A stretch of 6,511 bases of DNA from Chromatiales bacterium (GCA_030614035.1 JAUWKW010000084.1:1-6511), one strand, 5' to 3'; positions 1-6,493 are shown, numbered from the stretch's first letter. Notes: generated from the sequence alone by a model not told the origin. Numbers and translations are program-made.

Positions 1-33
1 GACCCGCCCGGCTCCGAGGATCAGTATATTCAT
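1..33 (-). CDS. trkA: Start of a Rossmann-fold protein, probably Trk potassium uptake protein TrkA (partial)
   Basis: Only the first 11 codons are in the window; the gene continues beyond the left edge. On the minus strand an ATG at 33-31 opens MNILILGAGRV, a hydrophobic beta strand running into a glycine-rich turn. This is the standard start of an N-terminal NAD(P)-binding Rossmann fold and closely resembles the TrkA N-terminus (E. coli MKIIILGAGQV, from memory). TrkA is the cytoplasmic, nucleotide-binding regulatory subunit of the Trk potassium uptake system and pairs with the TrkH or TrkG membrane channel. The ATG lies 36 nt after the uvrD stop, on the same strand, with no in-frame alternative start in between. 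A TGAGG stretch lies too far upstream to be a convincing ribosome binding site. Other Rossmann proteins can begin similarly, so the family call is tentative while a gene start here is fairly likely. Confidence 0.5.
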   Translation of the reverse strand, partial: MNILILGAGRV

Positions 34-69
34 GTGGTGGGATACCGCGTGCCTCAGGCGCTGCGTAGT

Positions 70-2226
70 TTACATCAGTTCTAGGTTCGCATAAGACATG
101 ACCAGCCACTTTGTGCCTTCGGATTCGAAGTTCACCTGGACCCGTGCATGAGCACCGGAGCCCTCGCAATTGAGCACGACCCCTTCGCCGAACTTCCCAT
201 GTTTGACGCGTTGGCCCAGACGCAGGATGGACGTTGATTCGTCACCATTGGCGTCTGAACGCCGGAACACCGGCTGACTGACGCCTAGCTGTGGCCGGAT
301 TTCTTCGATGAGTTCGGCCGGGATCTCTGCCAGAAACCGGGAGGCTTGCGCGTAACTATCCACGCCGTATAGACGCCGCTGCTCCGCGTGACTGAGGTAC
401 AGCTGGGACATGGCGCGTGTCGCCCCCACGTAGCATAGCCGGCGCTCTTCTTCGAGCCCCCCGGCATCGGAAACCGACCTCCGATGCGGAAACAGCCCTT
501 CCTCCATGCCGGCAATGAACACCAGGGGGAATTCCAGGCCCTTCGCGGAGTGCAATGTCATCAGCTGCACGCAATCGTCCCATGCGTCCGCTTGCTCGTC
601 ACCCGCTTCCAGGGCAGCGTGCGAAAGAAAAGCCACCAGTGGTGGTAGATCATCATTTTCTTCGTCCGCATCGAACGCCGCGGCGGCGCTTACGAATTCC
701 TGAAGGTTTTCGATCCTGGCTTCGGCAACCTCGCCGCGCTCCTTTTTATAATGCGCCAGTAATCCGCTCGCCTGAATAACGTGATCGACTTGCTCTTGTA
801 TCGGCAGCGAGTGCGTATCCCGATCCAGGGATTCGATCAAATTCATAAACCCGCTTACTGCTTTGCTCGCTCGAGCAGATAATTGATCTCCGGCATGCAC
901 GGTCGCCGACTGCCACATCGAGAGGCTGTTGGCGCGGGCATACTCGCGGATCAGGGATACTGTGCGGGCACCGATACCCCGGGTCGGCAAGTTAACCACG
1001 CGTTCGAAGGAAGAGTCGTCATCGCGATTCGCGGTCAGGCGAAGGTAGGCCAGCGCATCCTTGATCTCGGCACGTTCGAAAAATCGCAGCCCGCCGTACA
1101 CACGGTACGGAACGTTTTCCTGCAGAAGGGTCTCTTCGAACACCCGGGATTGGGCATTGGACCGGTACAGGACCGCGGCCTCGCTGCGAGTATTTCCCTG
1201 CCTGACCCAGTCCTGGATCCTTGCGACGATAAATTCGGCCTCGTCTCTTTCGTTATACGCTCTATAGACTCGTATTGGCTCACCCTCACCACCATCCGTC
1301 CAAAGGTTCTTGCCGAGTCGTTCATTGTTGCGGGCAATGATTGCATTGGCCGCATTCAAAATATTCGCGGTTGACCGGTAGTTCTGTTCCAGCTTGATGA
1401 CTCGAATGTTCTTAAAGTCCTTCTGCAGACGCTGCATATTCTCGGCCCGCGCGCCCCGCCAGCGATAAATGGACTGATCGTCGTCGCCAACCGCGAAAGG
1501 AATGCCGGTATCCCCGGCGAGTACCCGCAGCCAGGCGTATTGAACCGCGTTCGTATCCTGAAATTCGTCGATCAGCAGATGGCTAAATCGGCGCCGGTAC
1601 CGTGCGAGCAAATCGGGGTTGTTCAACCACAGCTCGTGGGCCCGCAGCAGCAATTCGGCGAAGTCGACCAAGCCGGATCGCTCGCAAGTTTCCTGATACA
1701 TCTGATAAAAGTGAATGAATTGCCGGCGATTGTTATCGCTTCGATTGTCCAGGTGCTCAGGCCGCAGTCCCTCATCCTTTTGTTGATTGATGAACCACTG
1801 AATCTCCCGCGGCACCCAGGTAGACTCATCCAGTTCCAGGTTTTTCAGCATGCGCCGGATCAGCCGCTGTTGGTCCTCGGAATCAATAATCTGAAACGAC
1901 TGAGGCAGTCCAGCCTCCTGCCAGTGGCGCCGCAGCAGCCGGTGCGCGAGACCGTGAAAGGTTCCCACCCAGAGGTTTGCGACCGGCATGTTTAGCAGCG
2001 CTTCGCTGCGCGAGCGCATTTCCGCGGCTGCCTTGTTAGTAAATGTCACCGCCAATATGCCCATAGGAGAAACCGACTCGACCTGGATTAGCCAGGCAAT
2101 ACGGTGCACCAGCACGCGAGTCTTGCCGCTGCCGGCACCGGCAACGACCAAAACGGGCTCAGCAGCCGCGGTAACTGCTTCCCGCTGCGGGTCGTTCAAA
2201 TGGGCGAGGATCGGTGTGACGTCCAT
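70..2226 (-). CDS. uvrD: DNA helicase II UvrD (superfamily 1A 3'-5' helicase)
   Basis: ATP-dependent 3'-5' helicase that removes the incised oligonucleotide in nucleotide excision repair, unwinds DNA in methyl-directed mismatch repair, and clears RecA filaments and stalled RNA polymerase. The 718 residues match the family (E. coli about 720). Seen in order: Q motif at about 10-15 (LNDPQRE), Walker A GAGSGKT at 30-36 (K35), motif Ia TFTNKAAAEM at 61-70, motif II DEFQD at 220-224, motif III around 247-259 (GDDDQSIYRWRGA), motif IV QNYRST at 281-286, motif V TLHSAKGLEFP near 557-567, motif VI YVGATRA near 599-605, and a C-terminal Tudor-like domain from about 668 (LGQRVKHGKFGEG). All catalytic motifs are intact. 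Alignment of the first motif with E. coli supports this ATG, although no good ribosome binding site precedes it. The full motif set plus the C-terminal domain favours UvrD over Rep or PcrA. No LexA box is visible upstream, unlike E. coli uvrD. Confidence 0.97.
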   Translation of the reverse strand: MDVTPILAHLNDPQREAVTAAAEPVLVVAGAGSGKTRVLVHRIAWLIQVESVSPMGILAVTFTNKAAAEMRSRSEALLNMPVANLWVGTFHGLAHRLLRRHWQEAGLPQSFQIIDSEDQQRLIRRMLKNLELDESTWVPREIQWFINQQKDEGLRPEHLDNRSDNNRRQFIHFYQMYQETCERSGLVDFAELLLRAHELWLNNPDLLARYRRRFSHLLIDEFQDTNAVQYAWLRVLAGDTGIPFAVGDDDQSIYRWRGARAENMQRLQKDFKNIRVIKLEQNYRSTANILNAANAIIARNNERLGKNLWTDGGEGEPIRVYRAYNERDEAEFIVARIQDWVRQGNTRSEAAVLYRSNAQSRVFEETLLQENVPYRVYGGLRFFERAEIKDALAYLRLTANRDDDSSFERVVNLPTRGIGARTVSLIREYARANSLSMWQSATVHAGDQLSARASKAVSGFMNLIESLDRDTHSLPIQEQVDHVIQASGLLAHYKKERGEVAEARIENLQEFVSAAAAFDADEENDDLPPLVAFLSHAALEAGDEQADAWDDCVQLMTLHSAKGLEFPLVFIAGMEEGLFPHRRSVSDAGGLEEERRLCYVGATRAMSQLYLSHAEQRRLYGVDSYAQASRFLAEIPAELIEEIRPQLGVSQPVFRRSDANGDESTSILRLGQRVKHGKFGEGVVLNCEGSGAHARVQVNFESEGTKWLVMSYANLELM

Positions 2227-2289
2227 GGAGAAAGTCTACCGTTAAGCTGCGCTGCTAACACAATCGATTGCCTCCGATCCGCCGTTAGT
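2227..2289 (-). other. Intergenic gap upstream of uvrD, with a 10-bp palindrome
   Basis: This 63-nt gap separates the stop of the unknown gene from the uvrD start. It holds the perfect palindrome CAATCGATTG at 2261-2270. I see no convincing sigma-70 promoter, no LexA-type CTG-N10-CAG box and no terminator hairpin with a T tract. Read-through transcription from ctaA into uvrD is therefore possible. A 10-bp palindrome can occur by chance. Confidence 0.4.
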
Positions 2290-3339
2290 TTACGGATCCA
2301 GGCAAACCCACAGCAATGCCGGCCAATCGGGTCTGTGCATCACCGGCTGTGCAGCGCAGGAACTGGTATCGACGATCGGTGCAACCTGCTCCTGGCAGGG
2401 CAGGAGCTCGTTTAGATTCAGCTCGCCGATAAAAACCGGCGGCGGTTGCTGCGCAAAGATGACCTGGCCGCGCGCTCTTCGTTCCCCCGCGAGTTTCAGC
2501 ATCAGTCTCGCCGACTGCCAGCAGGCAGTTTCTATGACTTCGGAACCGGACCCAGGCACCGGGGTTTGAAGCAAAACGACGACGTCGTGGCTTCTCAGTA
2601 CCGGTAAGCCGCCAATCCTTGCCGCAGCGATGATCCACGTCAGCCCTAGTTCTTCGGCGTCGACGATGGACTCGAGCAATGCCTCGACTTTGTCGCGATC
2701 ACCCGGGTCGGAACCAAACCGCAGGCCCGGCTGGTTCCACCGATTCAGCAACAATCCGATCTTGATCATCGCATTAACAGATCCATATGAGGCAGCCTGT
2801 CGGTACCAACTGTATGCTTCGGCCGGGTCAGACTCCGCGCTTTTTGCGGCCAGTGTTTGAAGTGCACCCAGATCCCCGGGACCTGCCAGTGCCAACAATG
2901 TCGCATCGTCGTAATCTTTATAGAGCTGCGCCGGCGACGATTTGGCGTCGCGGCCATACAGTTCTGTTGGGCCAAGGAAACCCAGCTGGTCAAACCACGC
3001 CCGCGACCTGCGGATCGCCAAAGTTGCATCCAAACCGAGCCCATCCAAAAATGCGGTCAGGTCAGCTGCCGACTGCATGCGCGGACCGTCGTTAGCGGGC
3101 CGGGAAGGCTTCACGGTAGCAGTGACGGCTTCGACTGCCGCCCGTTCGCTATCAAGGCGCTCGTTTTCCAAGCTGCCTAAATTCGGTTGCGGTGGATCAG
3201 CGCGGGGTGTGGCGATACCCAGCCCAAAGCCGCGCACCTTTTCCATCAACGTATATTCACTGACGATACTGTCTACCATCCAGAGCAATACGCCGAGTAG
3301 CCCGGTAGCAAGCAGTATGGACAGGTTGGTTCGCGACAC
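2290..3339 (-). CDS. Unrecognised membrane-anchored protein with a Sel1/TPR-like segment
   Basis: I do not recognise this 349-residue protein. It starts with GTG at 3339-3337. Residues 6-22 form one hydrophobic segment with few charges before it, consistent with a signal anchor or uncleaved signal peptide. That would place the rest in the periplasm. Residues about 45-90 are rich in Pro, Ala and charged residues and look like a flexible linker. Residues about 146-200 resemble a Sel1-like repeat (DPAEAYSWYRQAASYGSVNA in the middle), a helical-hairpin fold used for protein contacts. All four cysteines, C273, C315, C328 and C346, lie in the last quarter, which could allow two disulfides in an oxidising compartment. 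The gene begins 11 nt after the ctaA stop without a clear ribosome binding site, suggesting translational coupling to ctaA. A role in heme A or oxidase biogenesis is only a guess from position. Alternative: an unrelated envelope scaffold protein. Confidence 0.75.
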   Translation of the reverse strand: MSRTNLSILLATGLLGVLLWMVDSIVSEYTLMEKVRGFGLGIATPRADPPQPNLGSLENERLDSERAAVEAVTATVKPSRPANDGPRMQSAADLTAFLDGLGLDATLAIRRSRAWFDQLGFLGPTELYGRDAKSSPAQLYKDYDDATLLALAGPGDLGALQTLAAKSAESDPAEAYSWYRQAASYGSVNAMIKIGLLLNRWNQPGLRFGSDPGDRDKVEALLESIVDAEELGLTWIIAAARIGGLPVLRSHDVVVLLQTPVPGSGSEVIETACWQSARLMLKLAGERRARGQVIFAQQPPPVFIGELNLNELLPCQEQVAPIVDTSSCAAQPVMHRPDWPALLWVCLDP

Positions 3340-3350
3340 GGAATCAGTTT

Positions 3351-4355
3351 CTAGTTCACAAGGCGAGCTGTCGCGTGATTGAGGTTGATGACAGCCAACA
3401 ACAGCAAAGCGGCAACGCCGTTGTGAGCGGCGGCCAGCACAATTGGCAGACCAAACCAGACCACGCTGATGCCGAGGCTGATCTGAACCAGCAGCAGGAG
3501 CACGACGGCCAGGCAGGCGTTGCGCGTCACCGTTGACGAAGTGAAGCGCCAGGTTGTCAGTGCAATGCCGAGCAACACCAAAGCGGTGACCAGTGCGCCC
3601 AGTCGATGAGTAAAATGAATTGCAACACGTGACGGAGCATCCAGTATGCCCCCCTCATAATCGACGCCCAGACCCCGCCACATGACAAAGCCTTCGGCGA
3701 AGTCGATCTCGTTGGGCCACCATTGTCCCTGGCACGTCGGCAAGTCCGGGCAAGCCAGTGCCGCATAATTCGCGCTGGTCCACCCACCGAGGCCGATTTG
3801 CATCACCAGCACCGCCAGCCCGATCAACGCCAGTCGGTGCAAAGGGTCTCCGGTGCGTGACGCGGTCGGATTTGTTTGCCGCCGGCTGTCGAGAAGCAGC
3901 CAGAACAACAGCCCGGTTGTTGCGAGGCCACCGAGCAGATGCGCCATGACGATAACCGGCTTCAGCAACAGCGTGACCGTCCACATCCCCAGCAAACCCT
4001 GGAAAATGACAAGGACCAGCAGTATCAACGGTACCGCCACCGGCTGACCGGCTTGTTTGCGGTTTGCGAAAGCGAGTGCGGCGATCAGCACAATCGCTAA
4101 GCCTAGGGTTGCTGCAATATAGCGATGAATCATCTCCCGCCATGCTTTACCGGATTCCAGCGGTCGGTCCGGGAACTCGGCATTGGCTTCCGCGCGCGCG
4201 CTTATCGAGTCCTCGACGATCAGCGATCCGTAGCATCCGGGCCAGTCGGGGCAGCCTAGTCCCGCGTCCGTCAGGCGTACCCATGCGCCGAGGACAACGA
4301 CACAGAGCGCGAGCAAGGTCGCGAAAGCCAGCAACCTGGTGTACCAGCGAAACAT
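3351..4355 (-). CDS. ctaA: Heme A synthase CtaA (COX15 family)
   Basis: Integral membrane enzyme that oxidises the C8 methyl of heme O to a formyl group, giving heme A for aa3-type cytochrome c oxidase. The 334-residue protein reads as eight hydrophobic helices, roughly at 8-27, 80-96, 107-129, 133-154, 173-193, 245-266, 278-300 and 304-324, in two similar halves. The family signature GAWVRLTDAGLGCPDWPGC follows helix 1 at 23-41. Heme-ligand histidines are H77 (in an ExxH motif with E74), H139, H250 in IHFTHR (H247 also present) and H311. Both halves carry an external-loop cysteine pair, C35/C41 (CPDWPGC) and C202/C208 (CPDLPTC), so this is a cysteine-bearing bacterial form, unlike the mitochondrial type, which lacks them. 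The ATG has a good ribosome binding site. The unknown gene follows after 11 nt. No cyoE/ctaB (heme O synthase), its usual partner, is adjacent. Confidence 0.95.
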   Translation of the reverse strand: MFRWYTRLLAFATLLALCVVVLGAWVRLTDAGLGCPDWPGCYGSLIVEDSISARAEANAEFPDRPLESGKAWREMIHRYIAATLGLAIVLIAALAFANRKQAGQPVAVPLILLVLVIFQGLLGMWTVTLLLKPVIVMAHLLGGLATTGLLFWLLLDSRRQTNPTASRTGDPLHRLALIGLAVLVMQIGLGGWTSANYAALACPDLPTCQGQWWPNEIDFAEGFVMWRGLGVDYEGGILDAPSRVAIHFTHRLGALVTALVLLGIALTTWRFTSSTVTRNACLAVVLLLLVQISLGISVVWFGLPIVLAAAHNGVAALLLLAVINLNHATARLVN

Positions 4356-4364
4356 GATATAGAG

Positions 4365-4371
4365 CCTTCCC
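4365..4371 (-). promoter_or_regulatory. ctaA ribosome binding site
   Basis: The minus strand reads GGGAAGG, then 9 nt, then the ctaA ATG. This is one of the two best Shine-Dalgarno matches in the window and fixes the ctaA start, which also agrees with the conserved first helix. Confidence 0.65.
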
Positions 4372-4392
4372 TGATGCCGCGAAAATCAGCGC

Positions 4393-4421
4393 AACGTAAA
4401 GGATCACGGCCAGCCTGGCAA
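4393..4421 (-). promoter_or_regulatory. Possible weak sigma-70 promoter for ctaA
   Basis: On the minus strand TTGCCA (4421-4416) matches the -35 consensus at five of six positions. After a 17-nt spacer, TACGTT (4398-4393) matches the -10 box at only three of six. Transcription would start near 4386, about 30 nt before the ctaA ATG. The spacing is right but the -10 is poor, so this is tentative. Confidence 0.25.
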
Positions 4422-4486
4422 ATGCAGATCATTCGATAAACCCGCTCGCCGGTGATCAGTGTGGGTCCGGGTGGTAAAGATGGCCA

Positions 4487-5341
4487 CTATTTTGATCGCG
4501 GCTTTAGGCGGGAGAGTGGAAACCGTGCTTCTCCGCCGCTGATCGATACCCCGGGATCCGGTTCGCCGGCCCAGGCGTGTCCATATATAACTTCCATCGT
4601 CACGGGATACCGGCCGGCAGGATCCCGGTGGGCATTGTAGGCTGCCAGCATGCGGCGCCACGCGTTCGGGCCCGTCAGGCCCGGGTTCCGATCGCAACTG
4701 CTGTTGGTGCTGCCGACGCTACGCAGATCATCGGCCAGCCGGGCAGGATCGGTATACGTCACGCTGATCGTTTCCACGTCCATGACTGGATCCCGCAGTC
4801 CGGCGGCGATCAGAGCGTCGCCAACATTGTGCATATCCTCAAAATCGTGAACATGCGTATACGCATCGACCGCGGCCCAGGCTGAACGGAGTTCGCTGAA
4901 CGATGCGGGGCCGAGAGTGGTGAACATGAACAGTCCGGGCCTGCTAAGCACGCGAGAGATTTCCCTGAGTGCGTGATCTGTGTTGTCGAACCACTGCACC
5001 GCAAGATTCGAGAATGTCAGGTCAACGCTTAAGTCGGGGAATGGCAGTTTGGAACTGTCCGCGCAAACGGCAAAGCGGCAATCGGAGCCGGCTTGTTGCA
5101 ACATCGCCGGCGAAGTATCGACAGCAATGACGCTGGCGTCGCCGAAGCGGTGTTCTAGCGCGCTGATTCCGCCGCCGGTTTTCGCCCCCAGATCAACGAT
5201 TCGTTGCGGCGTAATCCGAAACAGCTCGAGTCGCTCAAGCAGGCGGCCACGAATCTCAGCGTGGAAAAAATCAGCCTCGTCGAACGTTGTGGCGGCACGT
5301 TCGAATATCCGGCGCACGCGCTTTTGGTCAAGTTTTGTCAT
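4487..5341 (-). CDS. bioC: Malonyl-ACP O-methyltransferase BioC
   Basis: SAM-dependent cytoplasmic methyltransferase that esterifies the free carboxyl of malonyl-ACP, disguising it so the fatty-acid enzymes can build the pimeloyl chain of biotin. The 284 residues fit the gammaproteobacterial BioC type. Seen: an N-terminal helix with RRIFERAATTFDEADFFH at 10-27, SAM-binding motif I at 48-58 (IVDLGAKTGGG), the acidic ribose-binding D75 in AVDTSPAML, SNLAVQW at 111-117, TLGPASFSELRSAW at 142-155, HDFEDMHNVGDAL at 165-177, GLTGPNAWRRMLAAY at 221-235, and VIYGHAW near the end at 251-257. The motifs after 110 are what separate BioC from generic methyltransferases. Oddity: the middle glycine of the motif I GxGxG is lysine (K54). 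The ATG lies 55 nt after the bioB stop and lacks a clear ribosome binding site. An in-frame TAA 9 nt upstream rules out a longer start. bioH and bioF, its usual neighbours, are absent here. Confidence 0.9.
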   Translation of the reverse strand: MTKLDQKRVRRIFERAATTFDEADFFHAEIRGRLLERLELFRITPQRIVDLGAKTGGGISALEHRFGDASVIAVDTSPAMLQQAGSDCRFAVCADSSKLPFPDLSVDLTFSNLAVQWFDNTDHALREISRVLSRPGLFMFTTLGPASFSELRSAWAAVDAYTHVHDFEDMHNVGDALIAAGLRDPVMDVETISVTYTDPARLADDLRSVGSTNSSCDRNPGLTGPNAWRRMLAAYNAHRDPAGRYPVTMEVIYGHAWAGEPDPGVSISGGEARFPLSRLKPRSK

Positions 5342-5376
5342 CGTGAAATCTTAAGCTGTGCCGTAGCACAGCGCAT
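5338..5376 (-). other. Possible 12-codon upstream mini-ORF coupled to bioC
   Basis: Between bioB and bioC an ATG at 5376-5374 opens MRCATAQLKISR. It ends at a TGA that overlaps the bioC ATG as ATGA. This is the classic layout for translational coupling, and bioC has no evident ribosome binding site of its own. The mini-ORF also runs through the hairpin at 5355-5372, so a translating ribosome would open it. Its own ribosome binding site is weak. Nothing shows it is translated, and an overlap of this kind can arise by chance. Confidence 0.25.
5355..5372 (-). promoter_or_regulatory. Stem-loop with UACG tetraloop between bioB and bioC
   Basis: The minus-strand RNA reads GCUGUGC-UACG-GCACAGC: a perfect 7-bp stem closed by C-G around a UACG loop, an unusually stable UNCG-class tetraloop. 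It ends 13 nt before the bioC ATG. What follows is UUAAGAUUUC rather than a U run, so it is a poor intrinsic terminator. It more likely acts in mRNA stability, protecting the bioB 3' end, or in controlling bioC translation. Confidence 0.55.
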
Positions 5377-5396
5377 GACGCTCGGTTCGGCGGGTC

Positions 5397-6401
5397 CTAT
5401 AGCCGTGATTTGTCGTGGGTGGCCGTCTTGGCAGCCTCAGGTCTCATGCCCAGTCGGGCAAGCAAATCCTGGTCCCGGGTGACGTCAGGGTTATCGGTTG
5501 TTAACAGTTTGTCGCCGTAAAAGATCGAATTGGCGCCGGCAAAAAAGCATAGAGCCTGCATTTCATCGCTCATCTCGGTGCGCCCCGCTGATAGCCGGAC
5601 GTGCGAACGCGGCATCAGTATCCGGGCCACAGCAATGGTTCTTACGAATTCCAGCGGATCAAGCGGTTTCGTGCCATGCAGTGGTGTTCCCTCTATTTGC
5701 ACCAGTTGGTTGATTGGAACGCTGCCCGGGTGTTCGGGCATTGTCGCCAGGGTATGCAGCAACTCAGACCGGTCGTGGGAGGTTTCTCCCATACCAATGA
5801 TGCCCCCGCAGCAGACCTTAAGCCCTGCATCGCGAACCGCTTTAAGTGTATCGAGCCGATCCTGGAAACGGCGAGTCGTAATAATTTTCCGGTAGTAGCT
5901 TTCCGAGCTGTCCAGATTATGGTTGTAGAAATCCAGGCCAGCTTGTTTTAGACGCTCTGCCTGCTCGATGCTTAGCATCCCCAGCGTGGCGCAGGTTTCC
6001 ATACCAAGCTCGCTGACGGCGGCAATCATCGCAGCGATTTGTTCCAGCTGTTTGTTCTTCGGGCTGCGATAGGCAGCCCCCATGCAAAATCGCGTTGCGC
6101 CGTTTTCCCGCGCGGCGCGAGCATGCTCGACAACTTCGTCGATGTGCATCAACGGTTCGTCTTCAAGCCCGGTCTTATAACGGATGCTTTGCGGACAATA
6201 GGCACAGTCTTCCGGGCAGGCGCCGGTCTTGATACTCAAAAGGGTGCTGATTTGAATCTCGGTCGGGTCGAACCAACAGCGATGCAATCCGTGCGCGCGA
6301 TACAGCAAACCGCTGAAGGGTTCCGCGAATAGCGCCTGCACCTCGTCCAGGGTCCAATCCATTCTGATTGAATCGCATTCCGATCCGACGGAAGTGTCCA
6401 T
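5397..6401 (-). CDS. bioB: Biotin synthase BioB (radical SAM)
   Basis: Catalyses the last step of biotin synthesis, inserting sulfur between C6 and C9 of dethiobiotin by radical SAM chemistry. The 334 residues are slightly fewer than E. coli (346), mainly from a shorter tail. The radical SAM cluster motif is C62-x3-C66-x2-C69 in [13 protein letters not shown]. The sacrificial [2Fe-2S] cluster ligands are C106 (RFCMGAA), C137 (METCATLG), C197 (KVCCGG) and R269 (VRLSAGR). Each sits exactly nine residues beyond its E. coli counterpart. Other family blocks are YNHNLDSS at 159-166, [14 protein letters not shown] at 228-241 and [15 protein letters not shown] at 288-302. An alternative start at M14 would better match the E. 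coli N-terminus, but the first ATG has a clear ribosome binding site and M14 does not. It is probably the first gene of a bioB-bioC unit read from the promoter at its right. Confidence 0.97.
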   Translation of the reverse strand: MDTSVGSECDSIRMDWTLDEVQALFAEPFSGLLYRAHGLHRCWFDPTEIQISTLLSIKTGACPEDCAYCPQSIRYKTGLEDEPLMHIDEVVEHARAARENGATRFCMGAAYRSPKNKQLEQIAAMIAAVSELGMETCATLGMLSIEQAERLKQAGLDFYNHNLDSSESYYRKIITTRRFQDRLDTLKAVRDAGLKVCCGGIIGMGETSHDRSELLHTLATMPEHPGSVPINQLVQIEGTPLHGTKPLDPLEFVRTIAVARILMPRSHVRLSAGRTEMSDEMQALCFFAGANSIFYGDKLLTTDNPDVTRDQDLLARLGMRPEAAKTATHDKSRL

Positions 6402-6408
6402 TTCCCGA

Positions 6409-6418
6409 CCTTTTCTCC
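6409..6418 (-). promoter_or_regulatory. bioB ribosome binding site
   Basis: The minus strand reads GGAGAAAAGG, with AAAAGG ending 7 nt before the ATG at 6401. The internal candidate start at 6362 has no comparable sequence upstream, so this site decides the bioB start. Confidence 0.65.
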
Positions 6419-6434
6419 GGTTCCAGCCGTTGCG

Positions 6435-6458
6435 CTGTATCGCCGCTGGCTTATACAG
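6435..6458. promoter_or_regulatory. Inverted repeat near the predicted bioB transcription start, possible operator
   Basis: CTGTAT at 6435-6440 and ATACAG at 6453-6458 are perfect 6-bp inverted arms with a 12-nt spacer. They lie immediately downstream of the predicted -10 box. A repressor site here could block bioB transcription, but the arms match neither the BirA (TTGTAAACC) nor the BioR (TTATCTATAA) sites I know. Short inverted repeats arise by chance. Confidence 0.3.
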
Positions 6459-6460
6459 GC

Positions 6461-6489
6461 AGTATCAAAATCATCCCGGGTGCTGTCAA
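6461..6489 (-). promoter_or_regulatory. Sigma-70 type promoter of bioB
   Basis: On the minus strand TTGACA (6489-6484) matches the -35 consensus perfectly. After a 17-nt spacer, GATACT (6466-6461) matches the -10 box at four of six positions. Transcription would begin near 6455, giving a leader of roughly 55 nt before the bioB ATG. It is the best promoter match in the window and stands before the first gene of the bio unit. Confidence 0.6.
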
Positions 6490-6493
6490 CCCG
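6477..6493. promoter_or_regulatory. Inverted repeat overlapping the bioB -35 box
   Basis: CGGGT at 6477-6481 and ACCCG at 6489-6493 are perfect 5-bp inverted arms enclosing the -35 hexamer. The position suits a repressor, but the arms are short and this is weak evidence. Confidence 0.2.

Larger units (their letters stand above)
4356..4486 (-). other. bioC-ctaA intergenic region
   Basis: This 131-nt gap holds the ctaA ribosome binding site and a possible weak promoter near its ctaA end. I see no stem-loop with a T tract that would end the bio transcript, no tRNA-like fold and no credible small gene. A GTG-started reading frame at 4407-4147 runs out of phase into ctaA and is a shadow. The gap suggests that ctaA may be transcribed separately from bioBC. 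Confidence 0.5.

Noticed and set aside
1..84. Plus-strand open frame ending in TAG at 82-84, which could be the tail of a gene convergent with uvrD
   Set aside because: Other plus-strand frames are also largely open over this short stretch. The minus-strand reading gives a recognisable Rossmann/TrkA-like start in line with uvrD, so this frame is taken as its shadow.
883..1374. Plus-strand 163-codon open frame antisense to uvrD
   Set aside because: It lies wholly within the conserved UvrD coding sequence, shows no recognisable domain, and is explained by the base composition of the opposite strand.
1540..1995. Plus-strand 151-codon open frame antisense to uvrD
   Set aside because: It lies opposite conserved helicase sequence. 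I recognise no family features or ribosome binding site, so it is a shadow frame.
3655..4143. Minus-strand 162-codon open frame inside ctaA
   Set aside because: It overlaps the conserved heme A synthase frame out of phase and has Arg/Pro/Ala-rich content with no membrane helices or motifs.
4147..4407. GTG-started minus-strand frame with a hydrophobic beginning, upstream of and overlapping ctaA
   Set aside because: Only the first codons are hydrophobic and the rest is an Arg-rich out-of-phase reading of ctaA. The real ctaA start has a good ribosome binding site.
5342..5372. Intrinsic terminator after bioB
   Set aside because: The stem is strong but is followed by UUAAGAUUUC rather than a U tract, and a functionally linked gene begins 13 nt later.
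6360..6362. Alternative bioB start at Met14
   Set aside because: It would match the E. coli N-terminal length better but lacks a ribosome binding site, while the upstream ATG has AAAAGG at 7 nt.
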